Positions 1 to 10,339 of a stretch of DNA of 64,000 nucleotides are shown one piece after another. A program made the position numbers and the translations under genes. The stretch covers positions 32,951,591-33,015,590 of the forward strand of contig CM070719.1 of assembly GCA_036346275.1 (NCBI GenBank), in the 5' to 3' direction. A model generated the notes under the pieces. The model was not told the DNA's origin and searched no databases. It saw nothing but the letters and a program-made list of their open reading frames with translations. The stretch's first letter is position 1. Each line of letters starts with the position of its first letter. Source of the stretch: Otatea glauca. Its lineage: Eukaryota; Streptophyta; Magnoliopsida; Poales; Poaceae.

Positions 1-32
1 ACGAAGTTTTACGTGATTTCATTGGAAAATTT

Positions 33-2446
33 GTGGTGGTTTATTTTGATGATATTTTAATCTATAGCAAGTCACATAGAGAACACATGGAACATTTACG
101 TGATGTTTTTAATGCTTTGAGAGATGCACATTTGTTTGGTAATCTTGAGAAATGCACCTTTTGCACGGATCGAGTCTCTTTTCTTAGATATGTTGTTACT
201 CCACAGGGGATAAAAGTGGATGAAGCGAAAATTGAAGCAATCAAGAGCTGGCCGACTCCTGAGACAATCACACAGGTGAGAAGTTTTCATGGTCTTGCAG
301 GATTCTATAGGCGTTTTGTGAAGGATTTCAGCACCATTGCAGCACTATTGAATGAGTTAACAAAGAAAGGCATTCTTTTCTACTGGGGACCAGCATAAGA
401 ACATGCTTTTGATGTGTTAAAGGAGAAGCTAACCAATGCCCCTCTACTTCAACTCCCCGATTTCGGTAAGACTTTTGAGTTAGAGTGTGATGCTAGTGGG
501 ATTGGCATAGGAGGAGTGTTACTACAAGAAGGTAAACCCGTTGCATATTTTAGTGTAAAATTGAATGGCCCTGCTCTGAATTATTCTACATATGACAAAG
601 AATTGTATGCTTTAGTGGGTGTGTTAGAAACATGGCAACATTACCTTTGGTCCAAAAAATTTGTTATTCATTACGATCATGAATTTTAAAATATATTAGA
701 AGCCAAGCAAAACTGAATAAACGACAAGCTAAATGGGTTGAGTTCATTGAATTGTTTCCCTATATCATCAAGCATAAGAAAGGTAAAGACAATGTGATTG
801 CCGATGCGTTGTCTCGGAGATATATTTTGTTATCACAACTTGATCATAAAATTTTTGGTTTAGAAACAATCAAGGACTTGTATGCCACTGATCTGGATTT
901 TAGAGATGCTTATCTGAAATGTAGAGAAGGAAGAACTTGGAATAAATATGTGCTAAATGATGGATTATTATATCGTGCTAACAAGCTTTGCGTTCCAGCT
1001 AGTTCTGTTCGCCTTTTGTTTTTGCAGGAAGCGCATGGAGGTGGTTTGATAGGACACTTTGGAGTGAAGAAGATGGAGGATGTACTTGCTGCCCATTTCT
1101 TTTGGCCTAAGATGAGGCGTGATGTCGAGCGCTATGTGTCACGGTGCACGACATGCAATAAAGCTAAGTCCCGTTTGAATCCACATGGTCTTTATATGTC
1201 TCTTCTTGTCCCTAGCATTCCTTGGGAGGATATTTCAACGGATTTTGTGTTAGGATTGCCTAGGTCTAAGAGGGGAAGGGAAAGTATATTTGTGGTGGTC
1301 GATCGTTTCTCTAAAATGGCGCATTTTATACCTTGTCATAAGAGCGATGATGCTACAAACGTTGCTAATTTGTTTTTCAGGGAGATCATTCGTTTACATG
1401 GTGTGCCCAATACCATCGTTTCAGACCATGATGCAAAGTTCTTGAATCATTTTTGGAGAAGCCTATGTAATAAATTGGGGATAAAATTGCTTTTCTCCAC
1501 TACTTGTCACCCTCACACCGACGGACAGATGGAGGTCGTCAACCGCACATTGTCTACTATGCTACGGGCGATTCTCAAGACAAATCTGAAGATGTGGGAA
1601 GAGTGCTTACCTCATATTGAATTTGCTTATAACAGGTCCATACACTCCACATCCAAGGTAAGTCCGTTTCAGATCGTATATGGGTTTAATCCACGTGCTC
1701 CTATTGATTTGTTAACTTTATCTCCTTCTGAAACATTAAATTTTGATGCTAAAAGACATGCTGAATTGAGTTTAAAAATGCATGAATTAGTTAAGGAAAA
1801 TATTGAAAAGATGAATGCAAAATATAAAGCATATGGTAGCCAGGGTAGAAAACAATTAACCTTTGAACCTGGTGATCTTGTTTGGTTGCATCTACGCAAA
1901 GATAGATTTCTTGAATTGAGAAAGTCTAAATTAATGCCTCGAGCTGATGGTACTTTTAAAGTACTTGCAAAGATTAATGATAATGCATATAAGCTTGAGT
2001 TGCCTGCAGATTTCGGGGTTATTCCCACTTTTAACATTTCAGATTTAAAACCATACATGGGCAAAGAAGATGAGATTGAGTCGAGGACGACTCCAATTTT
2101 AGAGGGGGAGAATGATGAGGACATAACTCCTATGGATACAACTTTAACTCTTGGTCCAATAACACGAGCCCGAGCAAGACAACTCAACTACAAGGTGAGC
2201 TCGTTCTTAGGCGATAATACTTGTTCTAATGAGAATGTGCTACTGCATAATTTTCCTTGTGATGTGTTGTTACTTAGGAGCATGGGAGAGGAGATGTTAA
2301 CCCAAGGAGACCTCATATACAACTTGAACATCTACAAGCCATGTTTAACTAAAGTACAAGCCCAATTGATGCCGTCCGTGCACTTCAATTCGGACTACAA
2401 CTTGTCTCGGAGTCAGCCTGACAGCGCCGCACTAAAAAGGCCATAA
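33..2446 (+). pseudogene. Gypsy pol: reverse transcriptase end, RNase H and integrase
   Basis: The polyprotein copies element RNA into DNA and integrates it. The reading starts at the RT active site (YFDDILIY near 45-70), runs through RNase H (ELECDASG near 480-500, YDKELYALV near 590-615) and continues into integrase. The integrase shows an HHCC zinc region (GHFG near 1055, paired CTTC near 1147), then aspartates in STDFVLG (near 1240) and SDHDAKF (near 1425) and the glutamate in GQMEVVNRT (near 1527), so the DDE triad is present. A chromo-like tail (PTFNISDLKPY) follows near 2030. An in-frame TAA at about 396 splits RT from RNase H, and a frameshift near 690 precedes the integrase frame, which stays open from 752 to 2446. 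It is non-functional as written. The family is certain, the exact gypsy lineage is not. Confidence 0.85.
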
Positions 2447-3233
2447 CTTCCTCATACGATGTCCGTTTGGGCTGAGCCACCACTCGTTGGAAAGCTTATT
2501 TCAATACCTATCTATTGCATACAATCCCACCTCCAGATTCGTTCGGGAAGGCCTCCAAATCAATGCAAGAAGTTACTGCTATTGCAGACTCCAAATCAGA
2601 ACCATTGTTTGATCACTTTTTGTAACTCGCCCTTATATATACTTAGGGGGTGTTTGGGACAGCTCCAGCTCCACCAAAATCCGTGGAGTTGGTGGAGCAG
2701 GGTATTTCTAGCTCCAGAAATTTATGGAGCTGGAGCTGTGAGTACATTAAGAGTGTTTATGTGGATCATCTTGTTTACATTTTAGACTAAAAATATAAAC
2801 TTAATTCACTTTATTTTAGCCTACAAACTCCAGCTCTGAGGTGAAGCTGGGATCTAGAACTCTGCCAAACAGGGCCTTAGCCGCCGCTACTTTTAGGGTT
2901 AGGTTATTTGCTAAGTTTGTTCCCCATACGTGTGAAACACTTGTTCATCGGAGTAGTGTCACAAGACCTAGTTTGGTGAAAGAGATAACCTCAACTTTGA
3001 TCGTTCGAATTGTCAGATTGTTTTCTTTCTCGTTCTTGCTCATTTCTTCTACTGCGTGCAGGAATTAACCTTCATGGTTAGGTCTTCCGGACGTGAGCAC
3101 GGTTGATAATGACAGGTGCGTGGGTGTAGCGATTGCAAGGATTCAATCTCCGCTGATTGGAAGCCCTTGGAACGCGAACGTCTCCGTTCCGCAAAAGTAG
3201 AACCTATCGGAAGATCGGGTCGTTGGCGCATCA
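2300..3233 (+). repeat. 3' LTR of the gypsy element (start approximate)
   Basis: The non-coding tail after integrase has the look of a grass gypsy LTR and ends in CATCA at 3233. The 5' boundary is not visible because the 5' LTR is outside the window. In such elements the end of the open frame may overlap the LTR. It is interrupted by the MITE at 2646-2876. Confidence 0.55.
2646..2876. mobile_element. Tourist-like MITE (PIF/Harbinger type) inside the gypsy LTR
   Basis: A 231-bp non-coding segment begins GGGGGTGTTTGG and ends CCAAACAGGGCC, so its ends are imperfect inverted repeats. The inner ends repeat a CTCCAGCTC motif in opposite orientation. It is flanked by TTA at 2643-2645 and 2877-2879, the 3-bp target duplication of PIF/Harbinger and Tourist elements. 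It has no coding capacity and would need a transposase supplied in trans. Confidence 0.8.
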
Positions 3234-3924
3234 CAGTGACCATTGGTCACATAGCCGGTATGACCGGAGGTGGTCCGATCATACCGCCGGCCGTTATTAC
3301 CGGAGGGTCCCTGGTCATACCGCCCTTCTCAGGTGCCGAATGCACCGCTTCTTCAAAAAACACACTAGGAGGGGGTCGGTCATACCGATGGCCGATATGA
3401 CCGGAGGGGGCCCGGTCATACCGGCCGCTTAGACACAAAACTCACCTCTTTCTATTATTTCCACACCGGGTGGAGATCAGTCACACCGATGGCCGGTATG
3501 ACCAGAGAGGGCCCGGTCATACAGGCCCACTACACCCAGACTATATTTTTCTTCACAAAAGATTTTCCTTTTTGCGCAAAGCAACATAAATGCCTAGATG
3601 CAAAAGTATTGTGCCCATAAACATTTTCCAACATCGAACGAGCGGCACTGACCCCTCTTAAAAGTACGGTGCCTATTCTAGCAACCCGATCTTTTCTTCC
3701 AAACTCCGAGATCGACAAAAAGGCTATGAAATGTCCTTAAATTTTATATCTTAGCCTTTTTGTCTTTGATGCTTGCTTTCCTTTTTCCCAATTTCATGCT
3801 TCCAAGTTCGTTGAGATTTGGACCAACCTATTGTCAAAATACTCAAATTGAAAATATTAGTCTATAAACCATGATTATCATTAATTACCAAAACCAAATT
3901 GAATTGGGGGCCTAGATGCTTTCA
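3234..3924 (-). repeat. SIRE-type copia LTR fragment with CCGGTATGACCGG array
   Basis: The LTR starts TGAAAGCATCTAGG on the minus strand at 3924, directly after a purine run (AGGGGGAGC at 3925-3933). The part from 3245 to 3530 holds repeated short quasi-palindromes of the form GGTCATACCGG and CCGGTATGACC. A segment near 3655-3700 resembles 20790-20850 in the other copia LTR. The far end is replaced by the gypsy element. Confidence 0.75.
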
Positions 3925-3933
3925 GCTCCCCCT
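3925..3933 (-). other. Polypurine tract of copia fragment
   Basis: The purine run AGGGGGAGC on the minus strand lies immediately before the LTR start TGAAAGC. This is the expected position of the plus-strand primer for reverse transcription. Confidence 0.7.
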
Positions 3934-4780
3934 CACGATAAGCCGTAAGGGCACACAACTCCAAGCTATCCTCTCAAGGCCACAAAATCTAGAGCTATCC
4001 AAAGGCTTGGTAAAGATATCGCAATCTGATGGTCACTCTCCACAAATTGAAGCACTATATCACCCTTCTCCACATGGTCTCTAAGGAAGTGATATCTAAT
4101 GTCAATGTGCTTGATCCTGGTGTGCTGCACTGGGTTTTTAGCAATGCAAATAGCTGAAGTGTTGTCATAGAAAAGTGAAACACTCTCTATTTCTAACCCA
4201 AAGTCACGTAAGGTCAATCTCATTCAAAGCAAATGACTACAACAACTAGCTACTGCAACGTACTTGGCCTCAGCAGTGGACTGTGCAACTCTGAACTACT
4301 TCCTAGATGACCAAGAAACAAGAGAACTGCCAATAAATTGGCAAGTGCCAGAAATGTTCTTTCTATCTATCCTATAGCCAGCAAAGTCTGCATCAAAAAA
4401 GGCTTTAAGAGACAAACAAGAAGAAGAAGAATACCAAATACCATAGTCAAGGGTAGATCGAAGGTACCTGAAGATGCGCTTCACCGCTTGGTGGTGAGAT
4501 GCGCGAGGAGAAGCCTAAAATCGAGCGCACAGACACACAGTAAAATGTATGTCCGGCCTCGAGGCGGTAAGGTACAGGAGGGAGCCAATCGTGCTCCGGA
4601 ACTCCTTCTGTTCAACTGGCTTACCATCCTCATTAGGGTCGAGGACAACAGTGGTGGCCAAAGGAGTCGTCACCGGCTTCCCGTCAGACATGGCCAAAGC
4701 AAGTCACCACCATCAAGCCCTACCCGCTGCCACCTTTGAGCTTGCTGTCGTTGTCCCCGAGCCTCGAAGGCCACGATATA
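3925..4780 (-). pseudogene. Copia pol C-terminus: RT tail and RNase H
   Basis: This is the C-terminal part of a Ty1/copia polyprotein. On the minus strand three open stretches are visible. One at 4697-4515 has the SDGKPVTTPL and SLLYLTASRPDI segments at the end of reverse transcriptase. One at 4484-4296 has the KRIFRYLRSTLDYGIWYS and DADFAG segments that lead into RNase H. One at 4223-3966 has YDNTSAICIAKNPVQH and HFLRDHVEKGDI, the conserved RNase H tail. The protein ends just before the polypurine tract. Frames change between the stretches, so it is broken. The sequence resembles grass SIRE (Maximus) elements, which is recognition from family knowledge and not a search result. Confidence 0.82.
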
Positions 4781-4815
4781 TGCGTCACAAGCAACACCTC
4801 GTCAAGCTCATGTGA

Positions 4816-6831
4816 GAGGTGCCACCCGAAGGACACCGGAGTGCACTGTCGGTGACCTTAGGACTCCGCGTGCCACCCAATGTGGCCATGTCTCAGTGCT
4901 GCCACATGTCCAGATGGCATCATACTGACGTCATGGTGTCGTCAGCAGAGAGCCTAACATGTTCCCTTCATACAAACTCCGTGGGCTCCCTTGTCAGGGA
5001 ATATTTTATTTGTTCTGAATTTTTTTTTGGTGAATGTTTCAAGAGTCTATTCTCCTTCATACAAACTCTGATTGAGCCCATTCAAATTACTAAATTCATC
5101 TAAATTCAAGATCTTTATTTTGGTGTATCTTCGTTGATTTTTTGGAGTCTGTTTTGTCTCTAGCTTGTATTTATTTTAGCATTCACCTTTCATTTCGTGT
5201 AAACGTTGAAGTGCCGAGAACATTCGAAGTTGAAGAATTGACTCAAGTTCAAGGTCTAGATCAAGATCAGGAGTTGTTCCAAGGAAAGTTGTGCTTTGAT
5301 CATGTTGATCCCAGTTTTACAAATGCTATTTTGTTTTAATCTATTTCATGTTATTTTATGCTTATTTATGTTTTCAAATATTTGCTATGTTATATTTATT
5401 TGTTAGCATAGGATGGATAATTATTAGTTGGTTGCTCATAGATACCAACGTGGGTTGGTTAGATCATGTGTAGTTGCATAGCCATGCCACGTATAATTGA
5501 TATCTTTTGAAAGTGCAAATTCAAATTTGACTAATGAGATATGGAACTTGTTTATGAAAGGGGTGTGTTATGTATTGTCACACAATGATATTGAGTTGTT
5601 GAAGGCATGTTTTGCATAATAATTAACTAGGGTAGTAAATGATTTAGATTGGATAAAGTGGCAAGAGGCTGTGTGACATTTAGGTTGATGTTAATTGAAA
5701 GCCTTGCCTTGGTCAAGTAAACACTTAACCTTGTAAGCCATTGAACTGGGCTAATCATACAACCACCTGTCTGTTATGGGTCAAACCTAACTCAGTAAGT
5801 TACCGAGTCTTGACATATGATATCTTAGGAGAATCACCAAATTGTATGTGTGTTTAGGGAAAGTTTGTATTGCAGTGGCATCACATTTTAAACAGTGATT
5901 GTTCCTAGTCCAACAATGAGTCTCTTCTATTCTTCTACTCTGTGTGATGGAGGGATTGTTAGACTAGGCTTATCCCGAGAGTATATATTCGGATAGAGTT
6001 TATAAAAAGTTTTATTATGATTTTCTTAGTCGCACGTCGATGGGTATGTGTAATGGCCGATGTTATAAGATTGATCATACCTTGTGGGTAAAGTGTATAA
6101 CCTCTGCAGAGTGTCAATCTATTCTAACAGTTGTGTCCCTAGTCTTGGACAATGTTTGAGAATTTCAATCAAGAGTTAGATTTTATAAAATAAAACTTGA
6201 GGAAAGGAGGTTGTGTGCCAATAGAATTAATGGAATTTGGTTAGACTATGTGCCAGATTATTTGAGAAATACGTGAAAACTTAACTATTTATTATTATTG
6301 TTATTTGTTTTAATGTCATTTCAATATAGTTATTGTATTCAAATGAAAATGTTGCTTTACTGCAAAATAGTCATATAAGCTATTCTTTCGAATAAACCTT
6401 GCATGTAGTTATAATAAACTTGCATTATGTGCACAATTTGTTGAATGCTTTATGTACTTACTCATACCATAACAAAATCATCATTTGAAAAGAAACCTAC
6501 ACCAGCTTTGGAGGTGTTTCAGGAGGATACGAGTTACTTGGAGCGAACCTTGTCAATTACCTATGATATATTGATGGGTTATATGTGAAGTTTTTCATTC
6601 TACTACTATTATTTTTCTTAGAGTTTAAACCCTATGGCCTAATAATGTAAAGTAGACCATAAGGTTAATCAACTATCTTTTATTCAATAAATAGAGTCTT
6701 TTATTATGTTTCTGCTATATATAATTGTTATATTTAATAAATGTTACTACTGTGTGTACTAGTGTGATCCTTAACTAGTGCAGTATACACGTAGGATTTG
6801 AATTTGCCACACCCAAATATACAAAATCCCA
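4816..6831 (-). repeat. 3' LTR of the Tat element (distal end truncated or diverged)
   Basis: The LTR begins TGGGATTTTG on the minus strand at 6831, next to a purine tract. Its sequence aligns by eye with the solo LTR at 48528-52259: shared landmarks include GTATACTGCACTAGTT at about 6768-6787, GTTATTTGTTTTA near 6300 and TGATCAAAGCACAA near 5295. The match runs to about the position equivalent to 50850 in the solo LTR and weakens after that, so the last 1 kb or so is lost or highly diverged. No coding frame here is credible. Confidence 0.7.
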
Positions 6832-6853
6832 TCTTCTTCTTTTTCCTCCCTGC
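6832..6853 (-). other. Polypurine tract of Tat element
   Basis: On the minus strand GGAGGAAAAAGAAGAAGA directly precedes the LTR start TGGGATTT. This is the plus-strand primer position. Confidence 0.6.
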
Positions 6854-7018
6854 AACCTGATGCGAATGTGATGGCAGCGGCATAGATTGGCAGCCACGGC
6901 ACAAAGGTAACCGCTCCACTTATTGCGCCGTAGTCTTTAAAACGCACCATTTTTCACCATAACAGCAACCGTCACTTCCGAAATTTTTCCTGCCTTTTAC
7001 TGTTTCTTTTACCCCCCC

Positions 7019-7026
7019 TATAAATA
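7019..7026 (+). promoter_or_regulatory. TATA box of the antisense gene
   Basis: TATAAATA follows a C run and lies about 130 bp before the first ATG (7150) of the antisense frame. Its orientation is opposite to the retrotransposon, which suggests that the antisense gene has its own promoter. Confidence 0.45.
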
Positions 7027-7149
7027 TGGGATCCATTCTCATGTCATTATCAGGTGCTCAAGCTCTCGCACCCTTCACCGTCGACTTCATTCCTCACTTT
7101 CCTTGTCTTCAAGACTCGTACTTGTATTTCACCTCATCAGCTTAATGAT

Positions 7150-8720
7150 AATGGATTCAAACCAGGTATTTATCCTTATGCCCGATAGTGAAAACCAATT
7201 TTACCTAGGCCTGCTAGGCAACCTAGATCCATCGACTATCATAGAACCTGATATACCTAGACTTCCTCTTCATGCTCCTGAGTATAACATCAATGGATGG
7301 AGCAAAAGTTTAAAGCTTGGCCGACGGCTTTAAAGGGTTGGCGTCACTGGTATAATAGTGTGGTTGAGCAAAAAAGCCTTTGTGGGAGCAAATGGGCATA
7401 TTGGAGTGCTTTCCTCTTTCCTTGGCCGATCCAGAAGCTAATGAGCCTTTAGTGGCCACAGCATGCTATTTTTGGTCGGACACCCTGAACGTCTTTATGT
7501 TCAGGTCAGGTCCTATCGGCCCAACCCTCTTGGACGTAGCACAATTATGCTACTTAAGACCAAACGAAAATCAGTTATTGGCCTTCAGTGCCAAGACGCA
7601 ATATAAATTGATCTTAACCAAGGGAGAAGGTTGGAGCAAGTATATTGAAAATAACAAAGGGTTGGCCTTGTATCGGACAAAGAGCACACCGCCTTTTTAA
7701 ACATGTGGCTTGGCCAATACATTTTCTACGAAGCTTCTCTTGGACCAACACAAGTCTATCAAGTCATAATAGAGCAACTCGTAGAAGGACATCGGCTTGC
7801 CTTAGGAAAATTATTTTTGAAAGCAGTCTATCAAATGATGCACATCATCAGAAGTCGGCTTTTCACCAGACTTCAACAATATTATGTCAGCAATGTAGGT
7901 GGTCCGCTATGGTTTATAAAGTTTGGCTTTATTCTGCTTTCAGCCAACAATTCCAGATTGATTCATCGGTGACGACCTTATTTCCTTGTGAAGATTATTT
8001 GGAGCATCAGGCTAAATCTTTAAGAGACAGAAGATCATTTGAAGAATGGTTCATCCTTTGCTCGTCATACACAAAGATGACTCCATCCGAGGCAACTAAG
8101 TATTTATCCTTTTTCTTTGAACTGGATAGCTGAGATTACCCATCAAAGGAATTTTTCAGATACAAGGACGCCGATGGATATCATTATAACTCTTTCCTAC
8201 GCTTAATGACCGACAGTTCAGATATACCTGAGGAAACACTGGACCTGTACAAAATCTTTTTGTCTCCCTATGTGGTCTCTGTCGGCTTACACGCCAAAGG
8301 TCGGACATTCCAACCATCGTATCAATTTTACAACCCTACAATCTACTCCAGGCAATTTGGGTTTGGTCAAGTCCCTCCCAACTTCTACCTCTTGGATCGG
8401 CTACGCTCGAGGGACAGAGTGCGTCATGAATCAATGGCTCAAATAGCCATGCATCTAGCCGATGACCTGTAACTCCAGCATTTACCTTGTTTCCTGCTCC
8501 ATCAGCGTCAAGCTGAGATGTTAAAGCAATGGTGGTCAATAATCTCCACTAGGCATTATCCTGAAGAACGCACATTATCGGCCACCATATCCGATTTCCT
8601 ACCAGATTATCAACCAGAACTGACAATAGTTTTTGAATCCGTTAGTATGAGTTCTAGCAATGACGCTAGTTTGTCGGGTTATACTAACTCAAATCTGTCG
8701 ATACGGTCAACAAGGAATTA
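7150..8720 (+). pseudogene. Antisense ORF of Tat element: plant mobile domain (PMD) protein relic
   Basis: The plus-strand frame begins MDSNQVF at 7150. I read it as related to the plant mobile domain (aminotransferase-like, PF10536 type). Clues are WEQMGILECF near 7380, the segment GPTLLDVAQLCYLRPNE near 7520-7570 in the position of the family's TLEDV motif, and NVGGPLWFIKFGF near 7890-7930, which matches the family's IGGPWWF-type motif. A later stretch near 8206-8472 contains LYKIFLSPYVVSVGL. At least four frame changes or stops occur, for example a stop at about 7330 and others near 7698 and 8130, so no full protein is made. PMD genes are known as cargo of several plant transposons, and extra antisense frames are known in Tat elements. 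Its role in the element is not established. Confidence 0.6.
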
Positions 8721-9311
8721 GCTAAGGTAGATTACTTTTAATACCCCATATTTATCTCTTTCCTTCAATTTTACTTATCGACTTAAATTATCTTTCAGGG
8801 AAAACAAGCTGGCAAGAAAACCATCAGAGCATCATCGGGCGCGAGGCAATCAAGAAAACGGCTTCGCCCAAACGTCAGAATTGTAGTAGCTGGCTACTCA
8901 TCAGCCACCCTAAGTGCCCATGCATAATCTCTGTCGGACTTAGACAAGCAGCAGCCAAGTAAGTGCCCATCAGTCTCACCTTACATTTCTATCATCTTTT
9001 CCATTTACTAATTCATTTAGCCGATTGTTCAACAGAGAAGAAACGTAGTCGACCCAACAAGGTGTTGGCCAGCAGAGGTTGTAAGCCCCAAGAGCAATCG
9101 CGCAAAAACTCCCCACACATCTCAGGCACCAGCCAGGTACGATCTTCTTTATACTGACTTGCAATGCAATTTCCATTGAACCGACTAACAATTCTTACGA
9201 TATTCCATGCAGCTTCCTCTTTCTCCACTAGCATTTGTAGCCAATGTAGATTTGCCTCCTCATTCATCACAACCGACACTCTAGGCTCAAATCCCTCAAG
9301 GTGCACCATAC

Positions 9312-10096
9312 ATGGCTGCTACTCCTACTGCCAAGATGATCGAGTCTGTGAGCAATGTGCTCGAATTCGATTGGTCTGATATAAAGGATGGAATCGATCT
9401 AGGCGAGGACAACTTCCCAGAAGAAATCCAAAAAATCATGGCCGTGTCACAGGATGCATCGGCTCAAGTGACGTCAGCTACGGGTATAGCAGAAAAGCGT
9501 TAAACAGCTTCTTCAAACTGCTTTTCACCCCGTCGGCCAACCTGCTTCAAAACACCCAGCCACTTAGGGACGCCATGGCGACGGTGCAAGCCAATCTGGC
9601 AAAAGAGGTTATGGCCGCTTTGCTAGAGTTATACCACCACGATGCGAAGAAAGAAGCGGTGGAGGCAGAAAAGGCAAGAATAGCTCATCGGGCAGCACAG
9701 CGGGAGGATCAGAAACTGCTCGACAAGTTTGTAGCCGACACCAAAGCTGTTAAGGACAAATACGATGAATAATCAAAGTCTCTGAAGGCCACCAAGGAAA
9801 TGGCACTCAAGCTTGAATCGATCAAAAAATCCCTAGAAGAGGGGTTGGTTAAAGTTAATGCCTCCCTAGCCAAAGATCAAAAACACATGGCATCTACAGC
9901 ATCGGCCTTGAAAAATCAGAATGTTGGCTTGGGCATGGCAATAGCATCGGTCAAAAAATAGAAAGCCAAGATCGCTCCCGTCCCCAGCTAAGAAGAAGAA
10001 CACAACAAGATTCCTGAGGACATGGAACAGATTATTGCTAAGGCTGCTGCTACGCTGTCGGCTCTCGGAGCTAAGCTTAACCATCCCGGGATATAA
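9312..10096 (+). pseudogene. Antisense ORF, C-terminal coiled-coil part
   Basis: Downstream of the mobile domain an acidic stretch (9312-9503) is followed by a lysine, glutamate and alanine-rich stretch from ATG 9575. This reads as long helices (for example DAKKEAVEAEKARIAHRAA) and continues in frame through stops at about 9770 and 9959 to a final TAA at 10094-10096. The composition suggests a coiled coil. Between 8720 and 9310 there are pyrimidine-rich stretches ending in AG that could be introns. I cannot join this part to the mobile domain with certainty, but it lies in the same transcript direction before the converging integrase. Confidence 0.45.
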
Positions 10097-10339
10097 TCAA
10101 CTTTCATTGCTTTTATGTAATCGACCAAACAACATAATGATGAAATGAATGTAATGGGGAAAGCTTGTCTTAAAACAATGCTTTTGGATGTTTGTAATAT
10201 TATTAAAATCGACTGTTTAACAGATTGCTTACATATGCTTTCATCTTATTGCCAGTGTGATATTTGTAATCAGTTGTAGTTTACTTTTAATGTTATTAAC
10301 ATATAGCCAAAACTAACCACAACAAGTTAATTTGGCCTT

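Larger units (their letters stand above)
1..3233 (+). mobile_element. Ty3/gypsy LTR retrotransposon, 3' part
   Basis: The element enters from the left edge in the middle of its reverse transcriptase and ends in a 3' LTR finishing with CATCA at 3233. Domain order is reverse transcriptase, RNase H, integrase, LTR, which is the Ty3/gypsy order. The base after the LTR belongs to a copia LTR on the opposite strand, so this element probably inserted into that LTR. The 5' half and 5' LTR lie outside the window, so the target duplication (predicted CAGTG at 3234-3238) cannot be checked. A MITE sits in the LTR. Confidence 0.85.
3234..4815 (-). mobile_element. SIRE-type Ty1/copia fragment, 3' end
   Basis: Read on the minus strand this contains the end of a copia polyprotein, a polypurine tract and the start of a 3' LTR. 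It is cut off on the left by the gypsy element and on the right where the Tat element's LTR begins at about 4815. The gag, protease, integrase and most of reverse transcriptase are missing here. Confidence 0.8.

Noticed and set aside
1669..2187. 172-codon minus-strand frame
   Set aside because: It is the complement of the gypsy integrase C-terminus, which has clear motifs on the plus strand.
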